64,000 nt of DNA from Termitomyces sp. T153 (Eukaryota > Basidiomycota > Agaricomycetes > Agaricales > Lyophyllaceae). Position numbers and translations under genes: made by a program. Within the stretch, counting starts at the first letter, position 1, and every line of letters starts with the position of its first letter. This document shows positions 22,600 to 34,254 of the stretch, piece by piece. The notes beneath the pieces were generated by a model, which ran no database searches, was not told where the DNA came from, and saw only the letters and a list, made by a program, of their open reading frames with translations. Location: contig JACKQL020000071.1 of assembly GCA_018296165.2 (NCBI GenBank), positions 1-64,000 of the forward strand, in the 5' to 3' direction.

Positions 22600-24127
22600 C
22601 TTCTCTTTGCCTTCAGCATTGACCCAAGGAAAAGCCTTGGTGACACAAGATCTGCATTTTCAGTTGATATATATCCATAGACCCTAAATCTGAAATCCTA
22701 GATAATCCATAATTCAAAGTTTAAATGTTTTTAAACAATGGCATTGAGCAATTGAATCAGTGCATTTATACACTGTCAAATCTAGAACACTGACAGAAAA
22801 AATAATTCTTGCATGAACAATGAACAGACTCTTCTCAGACTGCAGCAAGGGGTGCACCATATAGATCTGGACTCCTAAGCATTTTCAGCTGCTTATCTCC
22901 ATTCCACCCGACCAAAAATGTAACCATAAGTTTTTGCACATCAAACAAATCAGGATCCTCAGCCTCATTGACCCATCTGCTAGTTCATCCTTCTGAGTAC
23001 CCTCTTCTCCCTTTTCCCATAGAAACAGCAAGGCCAAGCCAGATTTTGTTCCTCAACATGCTGTGCATTACATCTCCACCCTAGTCATCATTGAAAATAA
23101 ATAAGCAGATCCCATGAACAAAGACCTTATCTCTCCTTACAATACCACTACCCCTTGACAACTAGACATTTCATGATTGATGGTGGTCCCAACATTTTTG
23201 CACTGCAATTTTGATAGCTCACAATTCTTGATTACTTGCTAGCCATGACATGAGGAAGAGGCTAGTACTAAGAACTACTGCGGACATGTGTTGGCTGACT
23301 ACAAGGGGGAGTCAAGATTACATGAGCATGAGTCACTCTTGGGACCCACTCACAAAGATCACAATGTCATCCTGCAGTGGCAGGTAGATCACTACCCATA
23401 TAGCATAGTCCTTGCTGTGCATACACACCTTCACAGATGCACATGGACCCAGCCGCAACATGTATATGTTCTGCAGACAAGTGCGACTCTAGAAGATGAT
23501 CATAGGTAAATCTCAATGTAATTGGCTACAGCACTCAATTAATTGTTTGATCAGAGAGACACAACCTGGCTCACCAGGAAATCTATTTGAGAGTGATCTG
23601 CACTGTGCATTGAGGGAAAACTCATGTATATAATAAACAAGTGATACTACATTTCTCTATCATGTTTCTCAGTTACAACAATGATGGATGAAGGACAGTT
23701 TTAAATAGGGAAACAACACACTACTTGGAAAAGGCATAATGGAGTAGCAGACAGATAGATATAGCAAAAGAGGTGAAAAACATATAATGGGTTCAAAGTG
23801 ATTCTACAACCAAGTAACAGTGGAATTACATTGTGAGCTTCCTTGTGATCCAGCAAAGTTCTGCAAGGAAGTAGGTGTCCAGAGGCAAATTCTTTAATAA
23901 ATAAACTTTACTTGAAAATGGTAATTGGCACCTGTGGCAGAAACACCACAATTTTGAGTTTATCCAGTACATTTGCCTTTTATCACTGCAACAACACCAC
24001 AGTCTTAAGGTTATCTGCATTTGGATACATGAGCTGTTCTAGCATAATTGAGTCTTATATAGTTTGCCTGCATTCCATCTAACTATCTTTTTTCCCTCAC
24101 TGACTCTCAGTCCACTATGACTAGTAA
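22600..24127. other. Plavaka internal DNA, no gene seen
   Basis: CpG-poor sequence with only short frames on both strands and no recognisable motif. It is interrupted on the right by a solo LTR. Confidence 0.4.
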
Positions 24128-26275
24128 TGTCAGGTTCCACTGACTACGGGGGCTCAGCTACACTGGGTGAGTCCTTACTAGGCAGATGCAATATCCTGCA
24201 CTTATAACCTAGTGCTCTGGGGTTGGCATGGACTAGTGGGACTTGTGAGGAAAAGCTAAGGAAAGTGGTCCAAGCAAGTCTGGAGTGGTCTGGGGAAGTC
24301 TAAGACCAAGTATATTAAACTTTGGGCTTGGGCAGGCATTAGGAACAAGTTCATAGGTGCCCAAATAGATTGCAGAGTAAGTGGAGGCTTCACAAATGAT
24401 GGAAGCAGAGCCAGAGTTTGATGCAGGATCAATCAAGACTGATAGGTTCCAGAGCCAACCAAAGGGCAAGGTCTAGAGTTGTTGTAAGAATGTTTGAAGG
24501 TCATAGTGTGTTGATAAGACCTAGTTGTTGCTGAGCACCATTTTTGGCATTTCGGACTTAGCAGTAGCTGACTATTTTAAATTTGGCACAAGTCATGACA
24601 TTTAGCATGTGGGGCCTAGCCCAAGGTCTGGACCAATGTAGCCTTAGCACAGGACTTAATCAACCACAAGACTTATCGATCACAAGGAATATAACATGGA
24701 GCCTGGACCTTGGGTCTAGAATTGTAAGGCCAAGACCTTTCTTAGCAACTTTAGCAATCCTAGCAACTCTGGCAACAAAATGGCTTTCTCTTACCATATA
24801 TGGACATATTGCCAGACACATACCTTTTGCTATCATTCCCCTTGTCAAGTTGACCAACATACTTGAACAGCGTCTACACTTCAGAGACTTTGCTTATAGT
24901 TTTTCACTTACTTGCAGACTGACGCCTTGTATGGACCATAAACACATTGACAGACACCATCGCTAGTGGCAACTATTTGCTTACTTTCCCATACTATACT
25001 TTGGAACTGTATAAATACTGCCTGTACATAGACACTTCATCATTGAATCAAATAGATCCCCCTCAAACCAAATCCATCTATCTCTAAGCTTACCAGCTTG
25101 AGATTTCACTTTGCCTCTATCTTCACTCTATTTCTTTACCCACCATTGACTTCAACTTAGTAACAAGTCTTATCAACTTCAACTTTGACCTAGTGTGGTG
25201 CCAACTATGGGTGCCCTTTGTGTTATCTTGACTTAGCAACGCTAGCGACTGTGGCTAGCGACTAGTTTACATTCATCCCCCTGATTCCGTCTCCCTATTA
25301 CTGTTTCCCCCTTTCTATTACATTCCCTCACTCCCCTACCACTGTTTAGAGTTTGCTCTTGTCTTAGCGATGTTCTCTGCCTTTACCCATTCCCCTTTCT
25401 GTCACTAGTGACTTAAGCTAGTGATAGCGCCTCCTTTTAACTTCACCTTATAACACAGCACTTGCTCTTGTTCTCTGGGATGGTTACTGACTCACCCTCT
25501 ACTATTAACTTCCTACTGCCAGCTACTCTATTTAGTGACTAGTGTTGGGTCCTCTTTTTAGGTTTCCTGCACAGCACTAGGCAGCATAGGAGCACATCAG
25601 TGTGCATGGAGTTTGTAACAACATCAGAGATGAAAGGGACTTAGGAAAACAAAGGAAACAGAGACAGTTGAGGCAAGACAGAGACAAGACAAGATGGAAC
25701 TAAGAAAAGAGATAGATTTGAGACTAAAGATAGAGACAGAGACAGAAAGAAACATGAGACACAAGTAACCAGTTAATGTAATATCAAGACTAGAGTACAA
25801 GGTGCTACTCTATGGGTTATATACTGACTACTAGAGAGCTCCAAGAGACAGCAGGTGTGACAGCAGGATTTAACAGAGCCATGCAGAGTTGACAGGTGCT
25901 GGTTGCAATCAGAGGACAGGCTGCAGCAATATTCTAATGAGATCAGTTGAGGATGCAGGCTGTTCCAGGGTTGTGGTGATGCTTCAGGGCTGGTTAGACA
26001 AACCAGGGAGATGCATTGGTGATGTGAGCCAGAGTTAAGAACAGTGGGGAGGGTCCCAGGGGCTCAGGGAAGTCAAGGGAAGCATTGATGGCTGCAGAGA
26101 AGGCATCAGAGTTAGCCAGGGAGCTGTCAGGGTTTGCCAGAGAAGTGTCAGAGTTATCCGGAGTGGGTGTGGGGGGTGAACAAGGGTTGGAGGACTTTGA
26201 TGGGGCATCAGGGAGGGCTCAGGGAAGCAAGCAGGTTGAGAACAATGTCAGGGGTCCAGAGAGTGGGTCATAACA
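24128..26275 (-). repeat. Solo LTR (family B), inverted, with a nested insertion
   Basis: The ends are TGTCAGGTTCC at the left and GGGTCATAACA at the right, flanked by AGTAA at 24123-24127 and 26276-26280. Excluding the insertion at 24511-25599, it is the reverse complement of the solo LTR at 27755-28820 (about 1.05 kb against 1.07 kb). No second LTR or internal element DNA accompanies it, so recombination between LTRs removed the rest. The small ORF at 26085-26273 is LTR sequence, not a gene. Confidence 0.82.
24511..25599 (-). repeat. Solo LTR (family A) nested in solo LTR B
   Basis: It starts TTGATAAGACC and ends GGAGCACATCA, flanked by GTGTG at 24506-24510 and 25600-25604. The host LTR B sequence is continuous across it when the insert and one GTGTG are removed. 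Related in inverted orientation to 14314-15083. It retains more CpGs than its surroundings (GCTAGCGAC repeated near 25240-25262), which fits the youngest insertion. The exact first base is uncertain by one or two because GTGTG is repetitive. Confidence 0.72.
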
Positions 26276-26591
26276 AGTAACTGGTTTCTAAGTTCTAGTG
26301 CTATATCTTGTTTATGCCCTCTGACTGCATCTCTGGGTGCTCTTTCTTGTGCTCATACTCATTATGTATCATTGCATGTATTGCCAGAAGCCCTATGATG
26401 ACCTTTGTAGTGTAACAAATCATCAAACTGGATGTTTGAAGGGTAAACAGGCTACTCTAACTAGATGTCCAACTAAACACCAGCCTGTATGACTTGGAGC
26501 TGGTCAAGCCACCTCCATTGTGAGTATTGTTTCTTGACATTATAATTACATTATTGAATTACCTTGAATATATTATAGCCAAACATTCCAG

Positions 26592-29500
26592 ATGCTCCCA
26601 ATGCCATACATACTTCCTGAGCTAGATCCACCCCCTGATTTGAGCCATGCTGATACAGATATGGAATCTGCTCACTCTCTACAAAAGCGCTCTCATAGAC
26701 CTCCACAGCATCTTGTTGATTACCTACCCTCTGATCCACATCCTTTACACCAATTCTCTAAACAATATCAGAAATTAGCAGAGGTGTGTGAGAGAAAGCA
26801 TCATTGTACAGAGCAATTAGAACTACAGAAATTACCTACTCCACCTCTACCTGCATTATTTGAAACTGACCCTAATGAAGTGGAGTTATTTTGTTGCTAC
26901 ACAGTTCTTCCATCTCAAGATCCTGATCAAGAGCTGACTATACATCATGTTGGGGATGCACCAACCTTTGTTCAAGAGACTACTGTAAATGGCTCAGCTT
27001 CTCCACTGGCTGGCTTTGGTCCAACCACTCAAGAAGTTGTTGATCAGCCTAGGCCAGGTCTCACTGCAGGCTTTTTCCTTCCATTTCTTAATGCAACAGT
27101 TTGCCAACTCATGCTCTGGTATTACTCATCACAGAATCTCACTCTTGCTGCTCTTGATCAGCTAGTTCACAATGTAATATGAGCACCTGATTTTTAATGT
27201 GAAAATCTTGAAGAGTTTAGTGCAGTCCAAGAAAACAGGTGTCTGAATGATGAATCAACAAATCAGCTTTCTGGAACTTCTAATTCTTTTCCATGGTCAT
27301 CTAGTGATACATGGAAGAAATCCTCAGTCTTCCTCCCTCTTCCATTTACTCGCAAATCATATAAATCAGAAAAGCATGCACCTACAGTTCAAATTGATTT
27401 CTATTATTGAGATCTTATTGAAGTCATTAAATCTGGGGCTATGGACTTTGCAGCCAAATGGTTTCACTGGCATGGATTTCAGCTATATTGGAAACCTTCT
27501 GAAAATGAACCAGAGCAATGGGTCCATGAGGAGGTCTATACCTCTGATGAATTTCTAGAACTGAAGAAAACTATTACTCCAGTTGAAGGCTGCAATCTTG
27601 AACATGTTGTTCTCCCTCTTATGTTCTATTCTGATTCAACACATCTGGCAAACTTTGGAACAGCCTCACTTTGGCCACTTTACATGTAGTTTGGTAATAT
27701 CTCAAATATATCCATGGCAAAGTTAGTAGCTTCTCAGCACATCACCTTGCATATTGTCACGACTCACTCCCTGGACCCCCAACCTTGTTTCCAGCCACCC
27801 CACTCCACCAGAGTTACCCCTGACACCCCCTCAAACTCCCCCAACCTTTGTTGACCCACAATGCCCACTCTGAGTAACTCTGATGCTTCTTTAGAAAACC
27901 CCAATGGCCCCCTGGCTAACTCTGATGCCTTCTCTGCAGCTGTCAACACTTCCCCTGCCTCTCCTGAGCCCCTGGAACCCTCCTCCACTATTCCTGACTC
28001 TGGCATACATCACTAGCTCATCACCCTGGTTTACCCAACCAACTCTGGAGCATCACAATGACCCTAGGATGGCCCATGTCCTCAACTGATCCCATCAGAA
28101 TGTCACCATAGCCTGTCCCCTGATCACAACTGACACTTGTTGACTCCACATGGCTCTGATGAGCCCTGCTGCCAGACTCACTGTCCCCCAGAGCTCTCCA
28201 GTAGTCAGTATATAAGTTGTAGAGTAGCACCTCATACTCTAGTCTTGATATTACATTTACTTGGTTACTTGTGTCTCATGTTTCTCTCTGTTTTGTCTCT
28301 GTTTCTATTTTTAGTCTCAAATCTATATCTTTTCTCAGTTCTGCCTTGTCTTGCCTTTGTCTCATCTTGACTGTCTCTGTTTCCCTTTTCATTCCTAAGT
28401 TCCTTTCATCTCTGACATCATTACAAACTCTGCACACATGCTACAAACCTTCAAATATCCTTACAACAACTCTAGACCTTGCCCTACACTCAGCCCCAGA
28501 ACCCATTATTCTTGATCAATCCCCCATCAAACTCTGACTCCACTTCCATCCCTCACAAAGCCTCCACCCACCCCACAGTTCATATACATGCCTACAAACT
28601 TGTTCCTGATGCCTGCCCAAGCCCAACATTTAATATACTTGGTCTCAGACTTCCCCAGACCACTCTGGACTTGCTTGGACCACTTCCCTTAGCTTCCCCT
28701 CACAAGTCCCTGTAGTCTGCACCAACCCCAGAGCACTAGGTTATAAGCACAGGACATCATGTCTGCCTAGTAAGGACTTGCACAGTATAGCTGAGCCCCC
28801 ATGGTCAGTGGAACCTGACACATATCTTCCCTCAGTATGTAATTTTATTTATTTTTTGGCCAACTGAAACTAATTCAATTATGCTAAAGCTGCCTGACAT
28901 TGTCAAGGATCAGTACAAAGAAGTTTATGGAACCACTCCAACTAAAAGTGTTTTAACTCATCTCAGACAGGAATTGATCCAAGCTGTTTGGAAACATCTC
29001 CTTACTGATGAGTTCAAACAAATATATAAAGAAGGCATTGTTGTAAAGTGTAGTGATTTATATTTGCAAAGGCTTTATCCTTGCTTTTTCTGTTATTCTG
29101 CAGATTACAAAGAACAGTAGGATTTGAATTGAATTTTGAATCAAATCATTTTTTGAGCTACTCTCAGTGTATTGCTGGCTGGTAACAAACAAATGGGCAC
29201 ATACTTATGCACAACATGCCAGACTTTGATGTCTCAAGTGTTACATGTGGGAACAAAACTTCATGATATGATCTGGTCACAAAAGCTGTGAACTGATAGC
29301 AACAAGCATACTTCTAACATACAAAAAGCAAGAAAACTCATCTTCACAAAGGGCTTTGCTGTTACAGGGGAAAAAATTGATCATACAGTTGGTGAATCTT
29401 TTGTTCCTGTTGAGGTAGGATTTTTCTAATTTGATATTATCTAACTCATAATCTTTGATTAGAATGCCTTTTCTCAGCTTTCACTTACAAATGGCCAAAA

Positions 29501-31541
29501 GTATTTTGATCTCCTTGTCCATGATTTGATGCATGAGTTTGAACTTAGTATCTGGAGAAGTGTATCTGAACATTTGATTCAAATCCTGCATACATATGGG
29601 CCAAATCATATTGCAGAATGGATCACAGGTATGTTTAAACACTTGTTAAGCAAAATGAGCTTCTAGATTATATACCAGATATTGTCAAATCTCACCATTT
29701 GGACACTCAACTATTTGTAAATTCTGGAATGATGTATCAGCTATGCAAAGTTTTGCAGCAAGAGACTTTGAAGATCTTCTTCAGGTATGGCTATCCACTT
29801 AAGTAAATTCATATTTTGAATTAATAATCCTTCTAACAGAATGCTGGCCCATGCTTTGAAGAACTTTTTCAAAAAACAAGCCCAACAATTGACAGAAAAG
29901 TTCAAGATTTAATATTTGTTATGGCTGCTTAGCATGCATCTGCAAAAATGCACCTGCATACAGACTGGTCACTTGATATATTTTGTGGTCTTACAACTAG
30001 CTTGACTCAGCATCTTTGTATCTTTTCCACTGAAGTGTGCCCATACTTTGAAACCAAAAAAACACCTAAAGAGGCTGAGGCATCATCACAACAAAAAGGA
30101 AAAGCAGCTGTAGCAGCAAAGAAATCAGGAAAGATAAAGCCTTCAAAATCTGAATCAACTGGATCTTCATGTAAAAAGCAGGTCTTTAATCTTGACACTC
30201 CAAAAATTCATCCAATTGTGCACTATCCTAATTCAATACAATGCTTTGGCACTACAGACTCATACTCAACTCAGATTGTAAGTTATTTCACTACTTCTTA
30301 TAGAGTATATTGATCCCATAATATCAGGGTGAACACCAGCATAAGTGTGTCAAGGCATTTTATGCTCAAACAAATAAAAATCAATTTGAGGGACGATTTT
30401 CACAGCAAGAACATTGTGGAGCATGATCAAGGGCAATTAAATAAGCTGTTCAAGAGACTATTGAGGATGAAGAGCTTCCACCTACTAACCCAGAAGAACA
30501 TCACTATATCTCCAAGACCAAACAGGCACCATTGAATCTCTTTCAATGGATAAAGAATCATGAGAAGGATCCAGCTATCATGGTAAGCCTAAACAGTGTA
30601 GTAATCTAAGCTAAGAATTGAGAAAGATCATTAGAACTTCAAATATAAATTAAATGAGCACCTCTTGATACACTTACTTCCTTCCAACACTGAAATCACA
30701 GATCAAAATCATGGAAAACTCATTATCAGGGACAACATGATATATGAACACAAAACTCTATGCATCAACTATACAACCTATGACAATTGACATGACTAAG
30801 ACACTCTCAATCCACAATGGCAATCAGATGTAATGGTTGTTGCAGACAATGATGTCCACCCCTATTGGTACTTCAGGATTGTGAAGATCTTTCATGCACT
30901 GGTATGGCTCAATGAGAGTGGGCAGGAGTTCCAGCAAGTAGAGTTCTTATGGGGTCAGTGGTATGGAGTTGATGATGATGCCAAGTCTGGATTTACTGCC
31001 AAGTGTTGCTATCAAAATGGTTTTGTTGAAGAAGATACTTTTGGATTTGTTAACCCTGCAGATGTTCTCTGTGCAGTCCATCTCATTCCACAATTTGCAG
31101 GATCTTGTACCAATGACTTGCTGGCTCCATCAATGGCTTGCCACATAGATGAAGGCAATTTGGACTATGAACAATACTATGTTGAGATGTTAATAAATTA
31201 TTCCTTTTTTTATTGATTACTCATTCAATTTCAGGTTTGTGGACAGAGATACCTTTGTTCGATTTACTGGGGGTGGTATTGGACATCACACAACATGAGA
31301 TGCAACATGCCCATTTCAAGAAGATATAGAAAAGGTTTTTTATTGAATGAAAACTCATCTACCTACACAGATAATTTGGAGACCCCAGTATCAAGAGGAG
31401 AGCACAAGTGAGAGTGAGGAGGAGGAAGATCCATATGAAGAAATCCCAGAAGAGAATGAAGAGATAAGTGAAAAGGAAGATGAAGAGAATGAAGATGAGA
31501 ACAATTTGTTTGATGATATTTTGGGCTATGCAGGATTGTAG
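26592..31541 (+). pseudogene. Plavaka transposase, broken
   Basis: Conserved blocks in order: RSHRPPQHLVDYLPSDPHPL near the N-terminus (26690-26750), MDFAAKWFHWHGFQLYWKP and YTSDEFLELKK (27440-27560), SDSTHLANFGTASLWPLY (27632-27685), then the solo LTR at 27755-28820. It resumes with LPDIVKDQYKEVYGTTPTKS (28885), CSDLYLQRLYPCFF, GTYLCTTCQTLMSQ (29194), LVHDLMHEFELSIW (29509), AKMHLHTDWSLDIFCGL (29941), FGTTDSYSTQI (30244), HPYWYFRIVKIFHALV (30856) and an acidic tail (31380-31530). These are hallmarks of the Plavaka family, which would catalyse cut-and-paste transposition. Introns, stops such as the TAG at about 29930, and the LTR insertion make it inactive. The active-site acidic residues are not identified here. 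Confidence 0.78.
27755..28820 (+). repeat. Solo LTR (family B) inside the transposase gene
   Basis: 1,066 bp, TGTCACGACTC ... AACCTGACA, with inverted termini TGTCA/TGACA. CATAT occurs at 27750-27754 and 28821-28825, a perfect target duplication. It shares its whole length with the inverted copy at 24128-26275 once the nested LTR there is removed. It interrupts the transposase reading frame shortly after the FGTASLWP block. Confidence 0.88.
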
Positions 31542-32064
31542 TTCATTACAAGAAATAACTCTACATATGGATTATGTTTCATGATTGCTGTGCAAGATCT
31601 GTGCTGAATAATATGCTAAGCTGACTTGAATAGTATATACATTTCAAGTCATGAAATGCTGGATCAAGCATCCTTGTAGATGTAAGCATTGATTATTATA
31701 TACTGATATATATTGAGAGGAAAATTATTTAACATTATATTTCAAAAGCAAGCTCATATTAGCATTTTGTTTATAGTCATTGAGGTCTTCAAATAAGGAA
31801 TTATTAATATGATATGACCTTATATAGTTCAAATCATCCTGGTCATTATGTGATAATCTCACATCTCAGTGGTATTTGATTTTCTTTTAAACTCTGGATT
31901 CTTGTAAAAAAACTTAAGAACTCTCATTGTGAAAAGGTATTCTTACTATGGATCAATCTAACATTGTGTTTATGAACAAGTATAAGACCTCAGAATTATC
32001 TTTTTGAAAATAAGAGGTCCCAGGCCATACATGGCCAAATATGTTAACAGCCTTTTTCGTGATG

Positions 32065-32295
32065 CTACGTTATATATTTGGACACCAGTAGATAGCACCC
32101 TCAGTCATTTGTATTGGACTGAAGGTGAGTAACTAACATTCCTTGTTATATTACATGGTTGCTAACTGTACCACATAGATTTGTATTTACACATATCTAT
32201 CTAGGTACAGTCTAATTTAGTCATTTGTATCAGACTGAGGATTTGTATTCACACATATCTATCTAGGTGTGAACTATGGGTTTAGATTCCCAACA
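32065..32295 (+). repeat. Copia 3' LTR, right fragment
   Basis: Matches 15258-15485 of the 5' LTR (TTATATATTTGGACACCA through CCAACA) and is followed by ATTTG. Together with 20076-20181 it completes the 3' LTR split by Plavaka. Confidence 0.88.
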
Positions 32296-32421
32296 ATTTG
32301 CCTATATGTCAGTCAAGCCCTTGTCTTCAGATGATCTATTGTTAACAAACACAATCTTGTTTTAATTCCCAATAAAACATCAATGCAATGATGTCCAGGC
32401 TCATACTTCAACCTATGCAAC

Positions 32422-32604
32422 CACTGCTGGCAGCCAATAGTGTTTCCCAAGGAAATACTGAGAAGGAAACCTGTTATGCCATTTCTGGACAGTATATTCC
32501 CAATGGAGAAAGGCTCTAAACAATGGAAAAAGCCTTTCAAAGAAATGGTATGACAGGTTTCTTTTTCCATTTTCCAATGAAAACAGGTTCCAGTGCCAGC
32601 AGTG
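32422..32604. repeat. MITE-like hairpin
   Basis: A 183-bp imperfect inverted repeat. CACTGCTGGCA at 32422-32432 pairs with TGCCAGCAGTG at 32594-32604. Closer in, GAAACCTGTTATGCCATTTCT pairs with AGAAATGGTATGACAGGTTTC around a loop of about 50 bp. It could be a miniature element or the paired ends of one. No clear target duplication was found. Confidence 0.6.
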
Positions 32605-32950
32605 ACCCAAAACTGGCAGTGCACCTACCAATCAGCCACACACAAAATTCGTGCGGTCCGGCTTTTCTATCCGTTTATACTTGTCTAAATACAATCACGG
32701 TACGAGAGAACACGGAATCTTCTAAGCAACGGTAGAATTGGTCTCTGTGTGAGTGGCATTTCATCTGGTCGTTTTACGTGACTGCCGATATATTGAGTCA
32801 GAACTGATCAACACATTCTAACATAGAGAGTCGTTGAATGGGCAAATATCCTAAATTATAGCTTAAGAACTGCATAGCGTTCCACATGAACACGGGCTGA
32901 AATCGATTCTCTACAATACAGAGGACATTCAGTATCCTTTACTGATCAAT

Positions 32951-34044
32951 CTACAGTGCTTTCTCCAATGCAATGATATCTTCCATTATCTTGTAATACT
33001 TGTTCTCATAAAGCTTTTCGGTATCAACGGCCTTCAGAGGCCCTCGAACAGTCGGACTTCCGTAACCAAAGTTCTTCGAGACAATAGCCTTGATGCCCCC
33101 GATGCCACCAATCCTTCCGATCGCCCAGTCTGCATGAGCGAATTTTCCCTGGAGCTCCATTGCCTCGGGGACTTTACCCTCTTGATATAATCTAAAAAGC
33201 TCGACGTGCAATTTGGGCAAAATATTCACAAGAGCAGCGATTGTTCCAGCGCTGCCCGATAGTAGCCCCTGGGTCAATAAGTCGGAGCGGCCGGCATACA
33301 CGGCAAACTCTGAGGGAGAAAAGCGTGTGGTCAGGCGATGGAGCTTTCCCACGTTACCACAGGATAGTTTTGTCCCCACGATATTCGGATGCTGGGCAAG
33401 CCTCGCAATGGTATCAGAATCAAGGTCTTGACCAGCGGTCACGGTAGGAAAATTGTAGATCATAACAGGGATGGGAGAAGCATCCGCAACCTAGACCACG
33501 CGTACGGGTAGCTGGAGCAGTTGGATCAGGTATGTATCATGAGCTCACCTGGCAGTGGAAACGGATGATATTTTCGACGCTCATCTGAGGGGGCCAAGTC
33601 GAAGGAGTTAACACAAGTACATAAGATGCGCCAGCATCTCTAGAGTCTACGCAAAGTTTCTTTGTTTCGCGCGTTGACTGAGCGCCAGTCCCGGCAATGA
33701 CGAGTATATTTTGAAATCCATTGTCATCGAGAGTCTCTCGTGTGAGTTGGATCGCTGTCTTACGTTCCTCGTGTGATCTAGAGAATAAATCGAATGAAGA
33801 CCCTAGCAATGATACATCGACGCATCATACAAATGCTGGGCTTCTCCATTCGACCCCTGAACGACAATACCTGTAACACCCCCCTGGTAATTTCAAGCGC
33901 TACTCATAAACCTGATCGAGAGCAAGATCATACATGGGCAAGCCGGAGGACGTGGGACCTAATGGCTGGAATATCAAATTCCTCATCCTCTGTAAAGAAC
34001 AAAACAGCTGGAACATAAATGCCGGGAGGAGGCGCGGAGGACAT
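32951..34044 (-). CDS. DapA-family aldolase, likely 4-hydroxy-2-oxoglutarate aldolase-like
   Basis: Four exons read cleanly on the minus strand: 34044-33934, 33883-33831, 33777-33549 and 33490-32951, giving 310 residues, the usual size for this family. Class I (Schiff-base) lyases of the dihydrodipicolinate synthase/N-acetylneuraminate lyase superfamily cleave or form pyruvate-containing keto acids. Diagnostic pieces are GIYVPAVLFF at the N-terminus, VVQGSNGEAQHLSHEER (substrate carboxylate loop), VMIYNFP with the catalytic Tyr, and GTKLSCGN with the Schiff-base Lys. In fungi such proteins include 2-keto-3-deoxy sugar acid aldolases and hydroxyoxoglutarate aldolase; sequence alone does not choose. 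The start lies 210 bp from the divergent mgm1 start, so the two share a promoter region. Confidence 0.88.
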
Positions 34045-34254
34045 GATAGCTGCTATGTAAGATGAATTAGGAATCTAATCTGACAGTAGCGGTAACTTGG
34101 TGGCCGCGGCCGGACATCCCGACCACGCGGCATGTCACATTCGGCACGTTGATTCCTGACATTTCCTCCTCAATTACTTGCTCGACAACCTCTGCGTCCA
34201 CCTCGCTGCAGGGCTTGTGCGCATACGCTCGGCTAGCGGGGTAGCAGTTGCGCG

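Larger units (their letters stand above)
20182..32064 (+). mobile_element. Plavaka-type DNA transposon inserted in the Copia LTR
   Basis: This 11.9-kb block splits the Copia 3' LTR at a site where CTAC occurs on both sides (20178-20181 and 32065-32068). The ends are imperfect inverted repeats: AATCACATAAAAGGC at the left, and on the complementary strand of the right end CATCACGAAAAAGGC. Inside is a long plus-strand transposase with the conserved blocks of Plavaka proteins (CACTA/EnSpm-related, known from agaricomycetes). A second, minus-strand gene lies near the left end. Solo LTRs at 24128-26275 and 27755-28820 are later insertions; without them it is about 8.6 kb. The precise ends are inferred from the interrupted LTR. 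Confidence 0.78.
15089..32295 (+). mobile_element. Ty1/Copia element, internally deleted, carrying nested insertions
   Basis: The outer boundaries are an LTR starting TGTTGGAATT at 15089 and an LTR end CCCAACA at 32295. The flanking 5-bp sequence ATTTG occurs at 15084-15088 and again at 32296-32300, a perfect target-site duplication. Removing the two inserted elements leaves about 3.3 kb. Gag, protease and integrase sequences are present in Copia order, but reverse transcriptase and RNase H are missing. The integrase runs straight into the middle of the 3' LTR, so a deletion removed pol's second half, the polypurine tract and about the first 75 bp of that LTR. Confidence 0.85.
3990..32640. 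other. CpG-depleted block covering the transposons
   Basis: Reading through about 28.6 kb, only a few dozen CpG dinucleotides are present, with abundant TpG and CpA. Ordinary CpG use resumes abruptly near 32650 and is intact left of 3990. The pattern spans several unrelated elements and the DNA between them, so it belongs to the region and not to one family. The most likely cause is deamination of methylated CpG. Residual clusters exist, notably about 25230-25440 inside the youngest nested LTR. Confidence 0.85.

Noticed and set aside
24511..25599. A paired LTR element formed by 14314-15083 and 24511-25599
   Set aside because: The two copies are inverted and separated by unrelated elements with their own target duplications, so they cannot be LTRs of one element.
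26085..26273. 62-codon frame rich in Glu/Ser/Gly
   Set aside because: It is solo LTR B sequence; the same frame reappears on the opposite strand at 27764-28006 because the two LTRs are inverted copies.
20182..32064. Helitron or Starship-like cargo element
   Set aside because: No Rep/helicase or tyrosine-recombinase (DUF3435) captain was seen, and the ends do not follow the TC...CTRR rule. The Plavaka transposase explains the block.
3990..32640. Classical RIP (CpA to TpA) as the cause of decay
   Set aside because: In the LTR comparison the changes are almost all at CpG on both strands, and CpA remains abundant, so CpG-methylation decay fits better.
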